Origin: Alcaligenes faecalis
GTDB lineage: Bacteria > Pseudomonadota > Gammaproteobacteria > Burkholderiales > Burkholderiaceae_B
DNA length: 64,000 bases
Direction: 5' to 3'
Assembly (NCBI RefSeq): GCF_009497775.1
Contig: NZ_CP031012.1
Span: forward strand, 3,125,135 to 3,189,134
Positions 44,076 through 54,266 of the stretch are shown here, piece by piece; positions within the stretch are counted from its first letter, which is position 1, and each line of letters opens with the position of its first letter. Below the pieces are notes generated by a model. It saw only the letters and a program-made list of their open reading frames with translations, did no database searches and was not told where the DNA came from. Both the position numbers and the translations under genes were made by a program.

Positions 44076-45569
44076 TCAGGAGCGGAAACGCTCCAGCAAG
44101 ACACGCTCACTTTCTACACGTTCGCGCAATTGACGAATCTGCGTATCCAGTTCGGATTGCTGATAGAAGTCCTGAGTCAGATTACGGGCCTGCTGCAATT
44201 GCTCCACAGCGGTAGGCAAAGCCCCGACTAATTCATAGTATTCCGCCATGGCGCGTCGGGCTTTCACCCCATCACCCAAACGATCATAGGTTTGTGCCAG
44301 CAGCTGATGCAACTGAGGTTCATCAGGCCATTGCTTGATGCGTTCCATCAAGAAAGCCTGCGCCTGATCGTTTTGCCCCAATTGCTGCAAGACCTGCACA
44401 TACGCCAGGGCAACCCCCTGGCTCTTGGGCCAACGCTGCCAGGCCTGCTTGGCCAGATTCAAGGCACCTTGCACATCCCGATCGGCAATCGCAATGCGTA
44501 TATCCAGGGTATCCAGTTCAGGGGCCTGGAACTTGCCCTGCCCTCGCGCTTCAGTCAGATGCACACGAGCCTGCTCATAATCCTGACGGCCTTGCGCAAT
44601 ATAGGCCAGACCGTACTGCGCCGCCGAGCGCTCCAGATCACTTTGCGACTGGTTCGTACTTTGCAGCGCCTGCTCCAGAACGCGCAAGGACTGGCCGCCC
44701 CCGGCCTGCATCACCATTAACTTCGCACGGATATACCAGAACGAGGGTGTGTCCTGATAATTGCTGGCCGGCAGACCGCGCACCCGGTTACTGATGTCCG
44801 ACTCACGCTGCTGGGACATGGGGTGAGTGCTGGCGTACTCATTGGCTGTCGCACGCTCATTCAGGCGCGAAGCCGCAGCCAGACGCTGAAACATCTGCAC
44901 CATGCCTTGTGGTTCATAACCTGCCTTGAGCAGCATCTCGAAACCAACACGGTCAGCTTCCTGCTCAGCCTGACGCGAAAAGCCCAGCTGACGGTCCACC
45001 GCCGCCGCTTGCCCGAAGGCCGCCGCCCCCATCGCCAGATCACCACTGCCTGCCAAGGCGCCCAACAAGGCACCGGCCAGGGCGGCAATCAGCAAATGGT
45101 TGCTTTGTGCACTTTGAGTAATACCGCGAGCAACGTGACGTTGCGCCACGTGAGCAATTTCGTGCGCCAGCACCGAGGCCAGTTCGGACTCGGACTGCGA
45201 AGCCGTAAACAGACCACTATGAATACCGATATAACCACCAGGCAAGGCGAAGGCGTTGATGCTGCTATCGCGCAAGGCAAATACCGTCACGGGCTGCGCC
45301 ATGGCGGGACCGTACTGGGCCAGCTTGCGGCCCATATCTGTCAGATACTGATTGATATCCGGGTCCGACACATATTCGGGCGAGCGCCTGCCCTGCTCCA
45401 TGATGGCATTGCCCAACGTCCGTTCCAAAGCGGGAGACAGCTCAGCACCCGAGGCCGCCCCCATGGAAGGAATGCCCATAGGCTGCGCCTGTACAGGCAG
45501 CACTGAACCGAAAGCCAGCGACAAGGCCAGACATAAAGAAAGCGCGGAACGGGCGGGTTTAAACTGCAT
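44076..45569 (-). CDS. bepA: BepA-like M48 metalloprotease with TPR repeats
   Basis: The ATG at 45569 has GGGAG upstream; 497 residues. After a signal peptide (LSLCLALSLAFGSVLPVQA) the M48 domain shows HEIAHVAQRH (zinc site at residues 136-140) and EQEADRVGFEML with the third ligand. The C-terminal half carries several TPR helices. BepA/YfgC degrades or assists stalled outer-membrane proteins at the BAM complex. It is last in an operon with ctaG and the MgtC-C-like gene. Confidence 0.92.
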   Translation of the reverse strand: MQFKPARSALSLCLALSLAFGSVLPVQAQPMGIPSMGAASGAELSPALERTLGNAIMEQGRRSPEYVSDPDINQYLTDMGRKLAQYGPAMAQPVTVFALRDSSINAFALPGGYIGIHSGLFTASQSESELASVLAHEIAHVAQRHVARGITQSAQSNHLLIAALAGALLGALAGSGDLAMGAAAFGQAAAVDRQLGFSRQAEQEADRVGFEMLLKAGYEPQGMVQMFQRLAAASRLNERATANEYASTHPMSQQRESDISNRVRGLPASNYQDTPSFWYIRAKLMVMQAGGGQSLRVLEQALQSTNQSQSDLERSAAQYGLAYIAQGRQDYEQARVHLTEARGQGKFQAPELDTLDIRIAIADRDVQGALNLAKQAWQRWPKSQGVALAYVQVLQQLGQNDQAQAFLMERIKQWPDEPQLHQLLAQTYDRLGDGVKARRAMAEYYELVGALPTAVEQLQQARNLTQDFYQQSELDTQIRQLRERVESERVLLERFRS

Positions 45570-45586
45570 GGGTACTCCCGACAAAA

Positions 45587-46441
45587 TCAATTGGCCCTGA
45601 CCATCATAGCGCTTGTTCGCTTGCGAGATTCTGGCAAACGGTGACGCGCTGACAAGCGCATCAAGGTGCCCAAGGCATACAAAAGGCCAAACACTTCCAC
45701 CAGACCGGCCAGCACCCACATAATCAGGCCACCCATGACCTGATCAGCCAGCGCATCCATACCCGGAATGGCACGACCACATAAATCGAAAATCGGATAA
45801 AGGTCGTATTCGGTAAACGTGATGATGGCGCCCACAATCATCTGCGGCACCATGGTAATAACCGGCGAAAGTATACGCCCACCCACCGACAGCCTGGCCG
45901 GTGGCGAAGGCCGACGATCCAGAATCAGGTTCCAGTACATGATTCCGCTGATAACCACAGACCAGTTCATCAAACAGTACAGACGCCAGTCCAGCATGGA
46001 ATAGAACTGCACCGTGGGCAGCATCCAGATCAGGACCAGGAAAACAAATAGAAAGGCGACCAGTATCGGGTTGGTCAGAACAGCCTGAACACGTCGGCCA
46101 CTAGGGCGGCGCAACCATTGCGCCAAAGCCCGTCGCCAGCTTGAAGGCAGACCCGCACGCAAGGTTTGACCGGGATAGGCACCCATCAGGAACAAGGGGC
46201 CCAGATGATGCAGGATCAAATGCTGGGCCCGATGGATGAAGAACATGCGCTCGGCGTAATAGTCCAGGCGCGTGTGCAAGGAAAGGTAGAGGAGAATCAG
46301 GCCAATCCAGAAGAAGGACTGGCGCAAGAGATTGGGGCGGTGTACTTGCCGCCCCCGGACGTACAAAGCAATGACCAGCAAGAAGGTCAAAAGCAGAACA
46401 GGAGAAAACTCCCAAGGTGTCAGCCAGTCGAGCAAGGACAT
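45587..46441 (-). CDS. ctaG: CtaG/caa3-type cytochrome c oxidase assembly protein
   Basis: The 284-residue membrane protein has about seven to nine hydrophobic segments and the caa3_CtaG motif region FFIHRAQHLILHHLGPLFL, whose His residues may bind copper. Related proteins help copper delivery to cytochrome oxidase. No oxidase subunit gene is nearby. It is 17 bases upstream of bepA. Confidence 0.88.
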   Translation of the reverse strand: MSLLDWLTPWEFSPVLLLTFLLVIALYVRGRQVHRPNLLRQSFFWIGLILLYLSLHTRLDYYAERMFFIHRAQHLILHHLGPLFLMGAYPGQTLRAGLPSSWRRALAQWLRRPSGRRVQAVLTNPILVAFLFVFLVLIWMLPTVQFYSMLDWRLYCLMNWSVVISGIMYWNLILDRRPSPPARLSVGGRILSPVITMVPQMIVGAIITFTEYDLYPIFDLCGRAIPGMDALADQVMGGLIMWVLAGLVEVFGLLYALGTLMRLSARHRLPESRKRTSAMMVRAN

Positions 46442-46471
46442 AGCAGCGCCATCCGCAAATCCAGTTGCGGT

Positions 46472-46807
46472 TTAGTTTATAGCAATACGCTCCCGTCCTG
46501 CCCACTTCACATTCAGCACACCGGGATAATCCCGAATCAGCCGTGCACGCTGCATCAGTTCTGCACGCAGCTCAGGCGGGCAGGTCAAGGTCACGCACGC
46601 GGTATCGTGCGTATCGGAATGGTCTACCTGCACATTGGCCACGCGGATGCCCGCCGTATTCAGGTCCGAGTAAATACGACGCCGGATCTGGGCCAGATCG
46701 CCACGAGGGCAGACAACCGTCAAACGGGAGACGGACAAAGGGGCACGAGCACGCAGGGCAGAAGCCTGGATGCCGGCACGGCGCAAAAAGAGATCAAAAA
46801 TACGCAT
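46472..46807 (-). CDS. Small protein resembling the MgtC C-terminal ACT-like domain
   Basis: The 111-residue protein reads RLTVVCPRGDLAQIRRRIYSD, HDTACVTLTCPPELRAELMQ and YPGVLNVKWAG, a beta-alpha-beta pattern like the cytoplasmic C-terminal domain of MgtC/SapB proteins, but without the membrane domain. It starts the operon with ctaG and bepA. Function unknown; the family match is by eye. Confidence 0.6.
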   Translation of the reverse strand: MRIFDLFLRRAGIQASALRARAPLSVSRLTVVCPRGDLAQIRRRIYSDLNTAGIRVANVQVDHSDTHDTACVTLTCPPELRAELMQRARLIRDYPGVLNVKWAGRERIAIN

Positions 46808-47147
46808 ACATTCCCCCTATTGCACATTAAAGTTGCAACACATCAGGATTCGGAAAACCAAAGGCTTTCTAGAGAATGAAATGGCGGGGAATTTAAGGCA
46901 GCAGAACAGCCGCCTGAGACACCACGCCCTGAAACTTCCAGGACGCGGCAAGCTGTGAAGGAATCAGCGGGCCTGAACGCGCCTGGACATAGATAGGTCG
47001 AACATAGATCGACTAGCACTGTCGCCGGGGTCGGGATTCACCACACAGCTCCTATAAAACCAAAGAACCCGTATTGTAACGTGCGCAAGGCCTCGCCACA
47101 AGGGCGGGCCTGTGAAAAACCTTTACTTTACAAGGCACTTGATGTGT
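46808..47147. other. Intergenic region
   Basis: 340 bases between two minus-strand genes. AGGGGG lies before the 46807 start. A bulged hairpin (47088-47111, AGGCCTCGCC with GGCGGGCCT) lies downstream of the TM2-like gene and may terminate it, though no T tract follows. Nothing else is recognised. Confidence 0.5.
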
Positions 47148-47597
47148 TTAATACACAGACAGATCCAGCCAGCCCATGTAGCGATAAAAGGCCATGATGA
47201 TGTGCACCAGCCAGAACAGGCTGATATTGGCAAAGGCCACCGTAGACACCACCGCCGTCAACACACTGGGCCAGCCATGCTGATTATGCTGATCGCTTTG
47301 CGGGTTGTAGAGGGCATCAAATTTTTCCGGGCTGCGCAGGGCCAGAATAACCGCCTCGATAATCCCGGCACTGACTGGCAGGATCAGCAAATTGGGGAAC
47401 AGCGAATCCAGGCCCTGATGCAACACCAGCGTTCCCAGAATGGCCAGGCCGGTAAACACCAAAGGGACATACCAAAAACGTCTGCCCAGATAGCGGTGGT
47501 GTGCACCCACCACGCCTAATAGAAGAGACAGCCACGCGGCGGTGACTTTATGGCGAAAAGGTTTGGTCTGTTCAAATGACAAAGTCTGCTGAGACAT
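47148..47597 (-). CDS. TM2-like small membrane protein
   Basis: The start is uncertain; the ATG at 47597 gives 149 residues, and in-frame ATGs at 47606 and 47633 exist without better ribosome sites. KVTAAWLSLLLGVVGAHHRYLGRR resembles a TM2-domain first helix with its Gly-x-His turn, followed by two or three more hydrophobic segments. Function unknown. Confidence 0.7.
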   Translation of the reverse strand: MSQQTLSFEQTKPFRHKVTAAWLSLLLGVVGAHHRYLGRRFWYVPLVFTGLAILGTLVLHQGLDSLFPNLLILPVSAGIIEAVILALRSPEKFDALYNPQSDQHNQHGWPSVLTAVVSTVAFANISLFWLVHIIMAFYRYMGWLDLSVY

Positions 47598-47722
47598 GCA
47601 GGGCATCCAATCCGGGCTTGTGCTGCCAGCCATTGCGCACAGCTGTCATTTGCTTAAAGCCAATTTGACAGCCACCTTCCCGTACAATACCTGAATTACT
47701 TCCTTGCCGTCATGAGGTCCCC

Positions 47723-48883
47723 ATGAATGCCACCGACTACGACATCGCCATTTGTGGCGCCGGTCCCGTAGGCGCATCTTTGGCGCTAATGCTGGCTGCC
47801 CAGCACCCAAGCCCGTCACGCATTGCCGTTCTGGGGAAAAACTTCAATCTGGCCAGCACCGAACATGCTCAGGGCGATCCGCGCACCCTGGCCCTGAATC
47901 ACGGCAGCCGTCGTCTGATTCTGAATCAACTCAAAGCCTGGCCCGAGCGTGCCGCTCTGATGCGCACCGTGCATGTTTCCCAAAAAGGACGTCTGGGCCG
48001 CTGCCTGATTCAGGCCGACGAGCTGGGCGTACCCGATCTGGGCGCTGTAGTTCATTACGATGATTTGCTCTGGGCCTTGCATGCCCGGCTCCGGGACAGC
48101 GGCGTCACGATGCTGCCCGCTCAGGAAGCCCGCACCCACTCCGCCCCCAAACAGATTCTGGTCGACCACGATGCCGGTCAGGCCACGGCCTTGATTGCCG
48201 TGCAGTGTGATGGTGTTCGTCCTACCGGAGTGCGACGCGATTACGGACAACATGCCCTATTGACCACTGTGCGTGCCAGCCAGCCTCAAACCGGCTGGGC
48301 GTACGAACGCTTTACCGAACACGGCCCCTTTGCGGCCCTGCCCCACCCCGATGCTCCCGACTTGTACGCCATCGTCTGGTGCAATAGCCCGGAACGTAGC
48401 CAATCCTTGTCCGAGCTGCCTGTCGAAGAGTTTCAGGCCGCCATGCTGCAAGCCTTTGGCGAGCGTCTGGGGCATCTGGAGCTGGTCTCCAAGCGCCACA
48501 TCTTCCCGCTTGCCTTTCATGCTGGCCCCAGCCGCTTGTCCGAGCGCCTGCTGGCAGTAGGCAATGCCGCCCAGACCTTGCACCCGGTTGCCGGCCAGGG
48601 TCTGAACCTGGGCTTGCGTGATGTCGCACAATTGTCACAGTGCCTGGCCGCCTGGCAAGCCGATTGCAGCCAGAACCCCGATCCATTTTTGGCACGTTAC
48701 GCACGTCTACGTCGTCCGGATCGCTGGTTGACCGCCGCCATCACCGACACCTTGCCGCGTCTGTTTGCCACCAAAAACCCACTGATACAGCATGCATGTG
48801 GTCTGGGGCTGTTGGCCATGGACACCCTGCCCTTCGCCCGTCAGCCATTTGCCCGGCAATTGCTGCAAGGGATGCGCGCCTAA
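47723..48883 (+). CDS. UbiH/UbiF/VisC-family FAD-dependent hydroxylase
   Basis: The 386-residue flavoprotein has an N-terminal Rossmann fold (IAICGAGPVGASLALMLA), EHAQGDPRTLALNHGS, and the C-terminal FAD motif VGNAAQTLHPVAGQGLNLGLRD of the ubiquinone hydroxylase family. It probably hydroxylates a ring position in ubiquinone synthesis. It sits just upstream of dusB. Which ring position it acts on cannot be read from sequence. Confidence 0.92.
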   Translation: MNATDYDIAICGAGPVGASLALMLAAQHPSPSRIAVLGKNFNLASTEHAQGDPRTLALNHGSRRLILNQLKAWPERAALMRTVHVSQKGRLGRCLIQADELGVPDLGAVVHYDDLLWALHARLRDSGVTMLPAQEARTHSAPKQILVDHDAGQATALIAVQCDGVRPTGVRRDYGQHALLTTVRASQPQTGWAYERFTEHGPFAALPHPDAPDLYAIVWCNSPERSQSLSELPVEEFQAAMLQAFGERLGHLELVSKRHIFPLAFHAGPSRLSERLLAVGNAAQTLHPVAGQGLNLGLRDVAQLSQCLAAWQADCSQNPDPFLARYARLRRPDRWLTAAITDTLPRLFATKNPLIQHACGLGLLAMDTLPFARQPFARQLLQGMRA

Positions 48884-48978
48884 GCCCACCTGCCATACAG
48901 GCTCCGATGCGGGGCCTGCCCTTTTCTTCTTGTAAGTCCTTGCCCACGAACCCGTGTCGCAGGGTTAAAATCTTCCCC

Positions 48979-49974
48979 ATGCGTATCGGCCCCTGGACCC
49001 TTCCTAACCCTATTTTCATTGCCCCCATGGCTGGAGTAACAGACAGACCTTACCGTCGTCTGTGCAAGACGCTGGGCGCCGGTTATGCCGTCTCGGAAAT
49101 GGCCGCCAGCAACAAGCGCTTGTGGGACAGTGTGAAAACAGCACGACGTCTGAATCACGAAGGTGAAGCGGATCCGGTCGCTGTCCAGATTGCCGGTTCC
49201 GACCCTGAAATGATGGCCGAAGCCGCCGTGTTCAATATCAGCAAAGGCGCTCGCATCATTGATATCAATATGGGTTGCCCGGCCAAAAAAGTCTGTAACG
49301 TGGCCTCGGGTTCCGCCCTCTTGCGTGACGAGCCACGCATCATTGAAATCCTTGAACACGTTGTCAAGGCATGTACTCCCTACCAGGTTCCGGTTACACT
49401 CAAGACCCGCACCGGCTGGGATGCGCAATCGCGCAATGCTGTTCGTATTGCCCGCTTGGCCGAGGATATCGGCATCGCCGCTTTGACCCTGCATGGCCGC
49501 ACCCGCTGCGACTTCTACCAGGGCCACGCCGAATACGACACCATACGCGAAGTCAAAAACAGCCTCTCTATTCCGGTCATCGCCAATGGGGATATCGATA
49601 GTCCCGAAAAGGCAAAATTCGTACTAGAGTACACCGGAGCGGATGCCGTCATGATCGGTCGAGCCGCGCAAGGGCGACCCTGGATTTTCCGGGAAATCCT
49701 GCATTACCTCGAACATGGCGAACATCGGGCAGCCCCCACCTTTGGCGAGCTGCGCGATTGCATGATCGAACACCTGCAAGACCACTACGCTTTCTACGGG
49801 CAGCACACTGGAGTACGTACTGCCCGCAAGCATATAGGCTGGTATCTGTCGGATATGCCGGACTCCCGACACTGGCTGGATCAGATTAATCGTATCGAAA
49901 ACTGTGCAGATCAGTTAGAAGCCATTACTCACTGGTTTCAAGAATGCGAACTGGACCAGCCCTACCTGCAATAA
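48979..49974 (+). CDS. dusB: tRNA-dihydrouridine synthase B
   Basis: The 331-residue FMN enzyme reduces uridine in tRNA. IAPMAGVTDRPYR, DINMGCPAKKV with the catalytic Cys, TLKTRTGWD, LHGRTR and ANGDIDSPEKA, GADAVMIGRAAQGRPWIF are diagnostic. It is followed 55 bases later by fis, the common dusB-fis operon. Confidence 0.97.
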   Translation: MRIGPWTLPNPIFIAPMAGVTDRPYRRLCKTLGAGYAVSEMAASNKRLWDSVKTARRLNHEGEADPVAVQIAGSDPEMMAEAAVFNISKGARIIDINMGCPAKKVCNVASGSALLRDEPRIIEILEHVVKACTPYQVPVTLKTRTGWDAQSRNAVRIARLAEDIGIAALTLHGRTRCDFYQGHAEYDTIREVKNSLSIPVIANGDIDSPEKAKFVLEYTGADAVMIGRAAQGRPWIFREILHYLEHGEHRAAPTFGELRDCMIEHLQDHYAFYGQHTGVRTARKHIGWYLSDMPDSRHWLDQINRIENCADQLEAITHWFQECELDQPYLQ

Positions 49975-50029
49975 AAGACAGCTGTGTGGCTCTTTTGTAT
50001 TTAAGTACTACGTATACCTTCAGAAAAAA

Positions 50030-50269
50030 ATGTCAACGACCAACCCACTAGAACAGTCCGTACGTGAACGCCTCGAACGCTACTTCGCCGATCTGGGCGA
50101 ATCCGAGCCACGCGATCTGTTGTCGATGGTCATCTCCTGCGTGGAACGGCCTGTCCTGCAAGTTGCCCTGGAGAAATCCGCGGGCAACCAATCCAAGGCC
50201 GCAGAAATGCTGGGCATCACGCGTAGTACCTTGCGCAAGAAGCTCAGCGCCCACAATCTGCAACCCTGA
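50030..50269 (+). CDS. fis: Fis nucleoid protein
   Basis: The 79-residue protein has the N-terminal dimer region (LRDLLSMV-like RDLLSMVIS) and C-terminal helix-turn-helix ([20 protein letters not shown]). It bends DNA, activates rRNA promoters and assists Hin/Gin-type inversion. This is relevant because a Gin-type recombinase is encoded at 14522. No obvious Shine-Dalgarno precedes the ATG. Confidence 0.96.
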   Translation: MSTTNPLEQSVRERLERYFADLGESEPRDLLSMVISCVERPVLQVALEKSAGNQSKAAEMLGITRSTLRKKLSAHNLQP

Positions 50270-50295
50270 TTCCTAACTCTCACGTCTCACCTTCC

Positions 50296-51888
50296 ATGAA
50301 AATCCAGACAGCTCTTCTCTCTGTCTCCGACAAAACCGGTATTGTCGAATTTGCCCAAGCACTCGCCCAACGCGGAGTGCGGCTTTTATCCACTGGCGGC
50401 ACTGCCAAGCTGCTGGCCCAGGCTGGCCTGAGCGTCACCGAAGTGGCCCAGCACACCGGCTCGCCTGAAATTCTGGATGGCCGTGTCAAAACACTGCATC
50501 CAAAAATTCACGGTGGCCTGCTGGCCCGTCGCGACAGCGCCGAACACTTGAAGACTCTGGAAGAGCACGGTATTGACCGTATCGATCTGCTGGTCGTCAA
50601 CCTCTACCCTTTCCGTGAAACCATTGCCAAGCCTGGTTGCACCTTTGCCGATGCGGTAGAGAACATTGATATTGGTGGCCCCGCCATGTTGCGCGCTGCT
50701 GCCAAAAACCACGGCACGCCTGAAGGCGGCGCCTGTGTCGTCATTGACCCTGTCGATTACGAACGCGTACTGGCTGATATGGATGGCCCAGCCGGTCACC
50801 CTTCTTACGGCCTGCGTCTGGAACTGGCTGCCAAGGTCTACGCCCACACCGCCGCTTACGACGGTGCCATTGCGGCTTACCTGACTAGCCTGGCTCAAGC
50901 CGAGCCAGCCCAGGACAGCGCCCCCGAAGTGAACACCTGGCCTAATGTGCTGACCATTCAGCTCAAACAGGAACAGACCCTGCGCTACGGCGAGAATCCA
51001 CACCAAAGCGCGGCTTTCTACACAGACGGCACCATTGGCGAAGGTCTGCTGGGTCGCTACAAGCAATTGCAGGGCAAGGAACTGTCCTACAACAATATTG
51101 CTGACGCCGATGCCGCCTGGGAATGTGTACGCAGCTTTGATGCAGGCGCTTGCGTCATCGTCAAGCACGCCAATCCTTGCGGTGTAGCCCTGGGCGAAAC
51201 TGCCGAAGAGTCCTACCGCAAAGCATTCCAAACCGATCCAACTTCAGCCTTTGGCGGCATCATTGCCTTTAACCGCGAAGTGGACGAAGCCGCTGCCCAG
51301 GCGATCAGCAGCCAGTTTGTGGAAGTGCTGCTGGCACCTTCCTACACCCAAGGTGCTCTGGACGTGTTTGCCGCGAAAAAGAACGTGCGCGTACTGAGCA
51401 TTCAGCCCGGTCAGGCTCACAACGCGTTTGACGTCAAGCGTGTCGGTGGTGGCTGGTTGGTGCAAACGCCCGACACGTTCCGCGACAACACCGAAGGCTT
51501 CAAGGTTGTGACGCAAGTCCAACCTACTGCCCAGCAAATGCAAGACATGCTGTTTGCCTGGAACGTCGCCAAGTACGTGAAATCCAACGCGATCGTGTTC
51601 TGCGGCCAAGGTATGACACTGGGCGTAGGCGCTGGCCAGATGAGCCGTGTGGACTCTGCCCGTATCGCCTCCATCAAAGCAGAAAACGCTGGCTTGACCC
51701 TGCAAGGTTCGGCGGTCGCGTCCGACGCTTTCTTCCCCTTCCGCGATGGTCTGGATGTGGTTGCCGAAGCGGGCGCCACCTGCGTGATTCAACCCGGCGG
51801 CAGCGTGCGTGATGACGAAGTCATTGCCGCCGCCAACGAGCGTGGAATTGCCATGGTCCTGACCGGCACACGCCACTTCCGTCACTAA
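50296..51888 (+). CDS. purH: Bifunctional AICAR transformylase/IMP cyclohydrolase
   Basis: The 530-residue enzyme catalyses the last two steps of IMP synthesis. The MGS-like cyclohydrolase domain ([28 protein letters not shown]) is followed by the transformylase domain ([43 protein letters not shown]). Full length. 26 bases after fis. Confidence 0.97.
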   Translation: MKIQTALLSVSDKTGIVEFAQALAQRGVRLLSTGGTAKLLAQAGLSVTEVAQHTGSPEILDGRVKTLHPKIHGGLLARRDSAEHLKTLEEHGIDRIDLLVVNLYPFRETIAKPGCTFADAVENIDIGGPAMLRAAAKNHGTPEGGACVVIDPVDYERVLADMDGPAGHPSYGLRLELAAKVYAHTAAYDGAIAAYLTSLAQAEPAQDSAPEVNTWPNVLTIQLKQEQTLRYGENPHQSAAFYTDGTIGEGLLGRYKQLQGKELSYNNIADADAAWECVRSFDAGACVIVKHANPCGVALGETAEESYRKAFQTDPTSAFGGIIAFNREVDEAAAQAISSQFVEVLLAPSYTQGALDVFAAKKNVRVLSIQPGQAHNAFDVKRVGGGWLVQTPDTFRDNTEGFKVVTQVQPTAQQMQDMLFAWNVAKYVKSNAIVFCGQGMTLGVGAGQMSRVDSARIASIKAENAGLTLQGSAVASDAFFPFRDGLDVVAEAGATCVIQPGGSVRDDEVIAAANERGIAMVLTGTRHFRH

Positions 51889-51889
51889 T

Positions 51890-52435
51890 ATGCGAATCCT
51901 GGGCATAGACCCTGGCTTGCGTCGCACTGGTTTCGGAGTGATCGACGCCCAGGGGCCCAGCTTGCGCTATGTGGCTAGCGGGACCATTGTGGTCCCGCCT
52001 GATCTGCCTCTGGCAGAGCGGCTAAAGCTGATTCTGACTCACATCACGGAAGTGATTGAGCAAAGCAAGCCCGATACCTCTGCCATCGAAAAAGTCTTTG
52101 TAAACAGCAACCCTGCCTCTACCCTTTTGCTGGGGCAAGCACGGGGCGCCGCCTTGTGCGCGCTGGCCGTAGGTGGGCTGGATGTACATGAATACACGGC
52201 TTTGCAGATCAAGAAAACCGTCACCGGCAGCGGTCACGCTGCCAAAGAACAAATCCAGTTGATGGTCCAGCGGCTCTTGCAGCTGAACGGCCTGCCTGCG
52301 CCGGACTCGGCCGATGCCCTGGCCTGCGCCATCAGCCATGCTCATCACAGCAGTGTGGTGGGCGGCCTGCAAAAAAGCGGAGCCATCACCACCGGGCCGC
52401 GCCGTCGCATTCGCGCTGGCCGGATCTTGGGCTAA
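51890..52435 (+). CDS. ruvC: Holliday junction resolvase RuvC
   Basis: The 181-residue endonuclease shows [14 protein letters not shown] with the first catalytic Asp, IEKVFVN with Glu, and [11 protein letters not shown]. It starts one base after the purH stop and is followed by ruvA. Confidence 0.97.
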   Translation: MRILGIDPGLRRTGFGVIDAQGPSLRYVASGTIVVPPDLPLAERLKLILTHITEVIEQSKPDTSAIEKVFVNSNPASTLLLGQARGAALCALAVGGLDVHEYTALQIKKTVTGSGHAAKEQIQLMVQRLLQLNGLPAPDSADALACAISHAHHSSVVGGLQKSGAITTGPRRRIRAGRILG

Positions 52436-52453
52436 CTCTCCAGAAGGAACGTC

Positions 52454-53035
52454 ATGATAGGTCGCATCCGGGGTACCTTGATCGAAAAACAACCACCTAC
52501 CATCTGTGTGGATGTAGGTGGGGTTGGTTATGAAATCGATGTACCCATGAGTACGCTCTACCAAATGCCGGAACTTGGCGCACAGGTCAATCTGTTCACC
52601 CATCTGGCTATTCGTGAAGATGCTCACGTGCTGTTTGGCTTTTCCAGCCTGAACGAGCGCAGCACCTTCAAAGCACTGATCAAAGTCACGGGCATTGGTG
52701 CCCGCACAGCCCTGTCCTTGCTCTCGGGCATGAGCGCTGAAGAACTGGCCGATGCGATTACCCGCCAGGAGACTTCCCGTCTGGTGAAGATTCCTGGCAT
52801 AGGCAAGAAAACCGCCGAACGTCTTTTGCTGGAACTGCGTGGCAAGCTGGGCGCAGACCTGGGTAGCGGCGGCACAGTCAGCGCGGTTCCCAATAGCCGT
52901 GATGATGTACTGCACGCTTTGGAAGCCTTGGGCTACTCCAACAAGGAAGCCAGTATTGCTGTCAAAGCCTTGCCGGATGATATTGATGTGTCAGAAGGCA
53001 TCAAGCAGGCATTGAAGTCGCTGTCACGCGCTTGA
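52454..53035 (+). CDS. ruvA: Holliday junction branch-migration protein RuvA
   Basis: The 193-residue protein binds four-way junctions. It has the OB domain ([20 protein letters not shown]), the helix-hairpin-helix pair ([16 protein letters not shown] and [17 protein letters not shown]) and the C-terminal RuvB-contacting domain. GAAGGA precedes the ATG. ruvB is not adjacent; it lies beyond a convergent gene. Confidence 0.97.
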   Translation: MIGRIRGTLIEKQPPTICVDVGGVGYEIDVPMSTLYQMPELGAQVNLFTHLAIREDAHVLFGFSSLNERSTFKALIKVTGIGARTALSLLSGMSAEELADAITRQETSRLVKIPGIGKKTAERLLLELRGKLGADLGSGGTVSAVPNSRDDVLHALEALGYSNKEASIAVKALPDDIDVSEGIKQALKSLSRA

Positions 53036-53053
53036 TACGACGCTGCAATGAAT

Positions 53054-53092
53054 AAAAAGCCGGGCCGTTCATACGAACGGCCCGGCTTTTTT
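53054..53092 (+). terminator. Strong terminator after ruvA
   Basis: AAAAGCCGGGCCGTTC-ATAC-GAACGGCCCGGCTTTT, a 16-bp perfect stem followed by further T, between convergent ruvA and the dehydratase; likely bidirectional. Confidence 0.95.
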
Positions 53093-53105
53093 ACTATTCC
53101 ACTCA

Positions 53106-54065
53106 TCAAGCAAGCAGGCGCCCCAAGGCAGATACATCCACGTTCCCGCCACTGATCAGCACGCCAACCTTGCGGCCTTGCAAGTCACCCTGACGCATTA
53201 CCGCAGCGGCACCCAGACAACCAGTAGGCTCCACCACCATCTTCATGCGTTCCGCAAAGAAACGCATGGCCTGAACCAGCTCGGTATCAGGCACCGTCAA
53301 AATATCCGTCACCATGCTGCGAATCAGCTCAAACGTCATGGGTGCCAAAGCTTGGGTCAGCGCACCATCAGCGATCGATGCAGGCGGTGCAATCTTGACG
53401 ATCTCCCCGCTGCGCAAGGACTGCTGGGCATCATCCCCAGCCTGCGGCTCCACACCAAAGACTTCACAAGCCGGTGCCATGGCCTTGGCGGCCAGCAAGC
53501 AACCCGACAGCAAGCCACCGCCGCCTAATGGAACGTAGAACTGCTGCAAGTCCGGCACTTCCTGAAGCAACTCCAGGGCTGCCGTCCCCTGCCCCGCAAT
53601 CACATCGGGATGTGCAAAGGGAGGAATCAAGGTCAGCCCTTCACGATCCACCAGCTCCTGCGCAATCTGTGCACGATCCTGAGTCAGACGATCGTACTCG
53701 ACCACTTTGGCACCATAGCCGCGCGTTGCCGCCAGTTTGGCAACCGGAGCATCCGAGTTCATGATGATGGTGGCCGGGATACCCAAGAGCTTGGCCGACA
53801 AGGCCACCGCTTGCGCATGATTGCCGGAGGAAAAAGCCACGACGCCTGCTTTTTTCTGCTGCTCGTTCAAGCGCGCCAGCGCATTGAAGCCACCACGAAA
53901 CTTGAAAGCACCAATACGCTGAAAGTTCTCGCACTTGAAGTAGACTTCGCCATTCAGGCGCTCGTTCAAGGTTGCGGAGGTCAAGACCGGTGTGCGGTGT
54001 GCCACAGGCGCCAAGCGTTCAGCGGCGGCTACAACATCAGCAAAATCAGGTAATTCCAGGGACAT
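53106..54065 (-). CDS. PLP-dependent threonine/serine dehydratase-family protein
   Basis: The 319-residue fold-II enzyme has the PLP Lys55 in IGAFKFRGG, the phosphate-binding GGGGLLSG loop, SSGNHAQAVAL and the terminal LISGGNVDVS. Length and lack of an ACT regulatory domain suit a catabolic threonine dehydratase, serine racemase or threo-3-hydroxyaspartate ammonia-lyase; these cannot be told apart here. It stands between ruvA and ruvB on the opposite strand. Confidence 0.88.
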   Translation of the reverse strand: MSLELPDFADVVAAAERLAPVAHRTPVLTSATLNERLNGEVYFKCENFQRIGAFKFRGGFNALARLNEQQKKAGVVAFSSGNHAQAVALSAKLLGIPATIIMNSDAPVAKLAATRGYGAKVVEYDRLTQDRAQIAQELVDREGLTLIPPFAHPDVIAGQGTAALELLQEVPDLQQFYVPLGGGGLLSGCLLAAKAMAPACEVFGVEPQAGDDAQQSLRSGEIVKIAPPASIADGALTQALAPMTFELIRSMVTDILTVPDTELVQAMRFFAERMKMVVEPTGCLGAAAVMRQGDLQGRKVGVLISGGNVDVSALGRLLA

Positions 54066-54240
54066 GGCTAAAATCTCGATTGAAAACTCCAGCCCACATT
54101 ATGCGCGGTGCCATGCGAAGCAGCCTAGACCTGCCCGCACAAAACTAGCCGGGTGGCACAGGACGAACGATTTGCCCAGGCATTCCATGCACACGGCCAT
54201 GCGCCTTGGTACTCAGGCGGCTAGTGCTTGGTGTACCATA

Positions 54241-54256
54241 CTGTATATTCAATCAG
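54241..54256 (+). promoter_or_regulatory. LexA-box candidate upstream of ruvB
   Basis: CTGTATATTCAATCAG keeps CTGT and 12 of 16 positions of the gammaproteobacterial-type box CTGTATATATATACAG, and lies ten bases before the ruvB ATG. Confidence 0.5.
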
Positions 54257-54266
54257 CGTAGTCATC

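Noticed and set aside
46808..47147. Possible RNA gene in the gap
   Set aside because: Only a bulged stem without T tract and no tRNA-like or conserved structure was seen.
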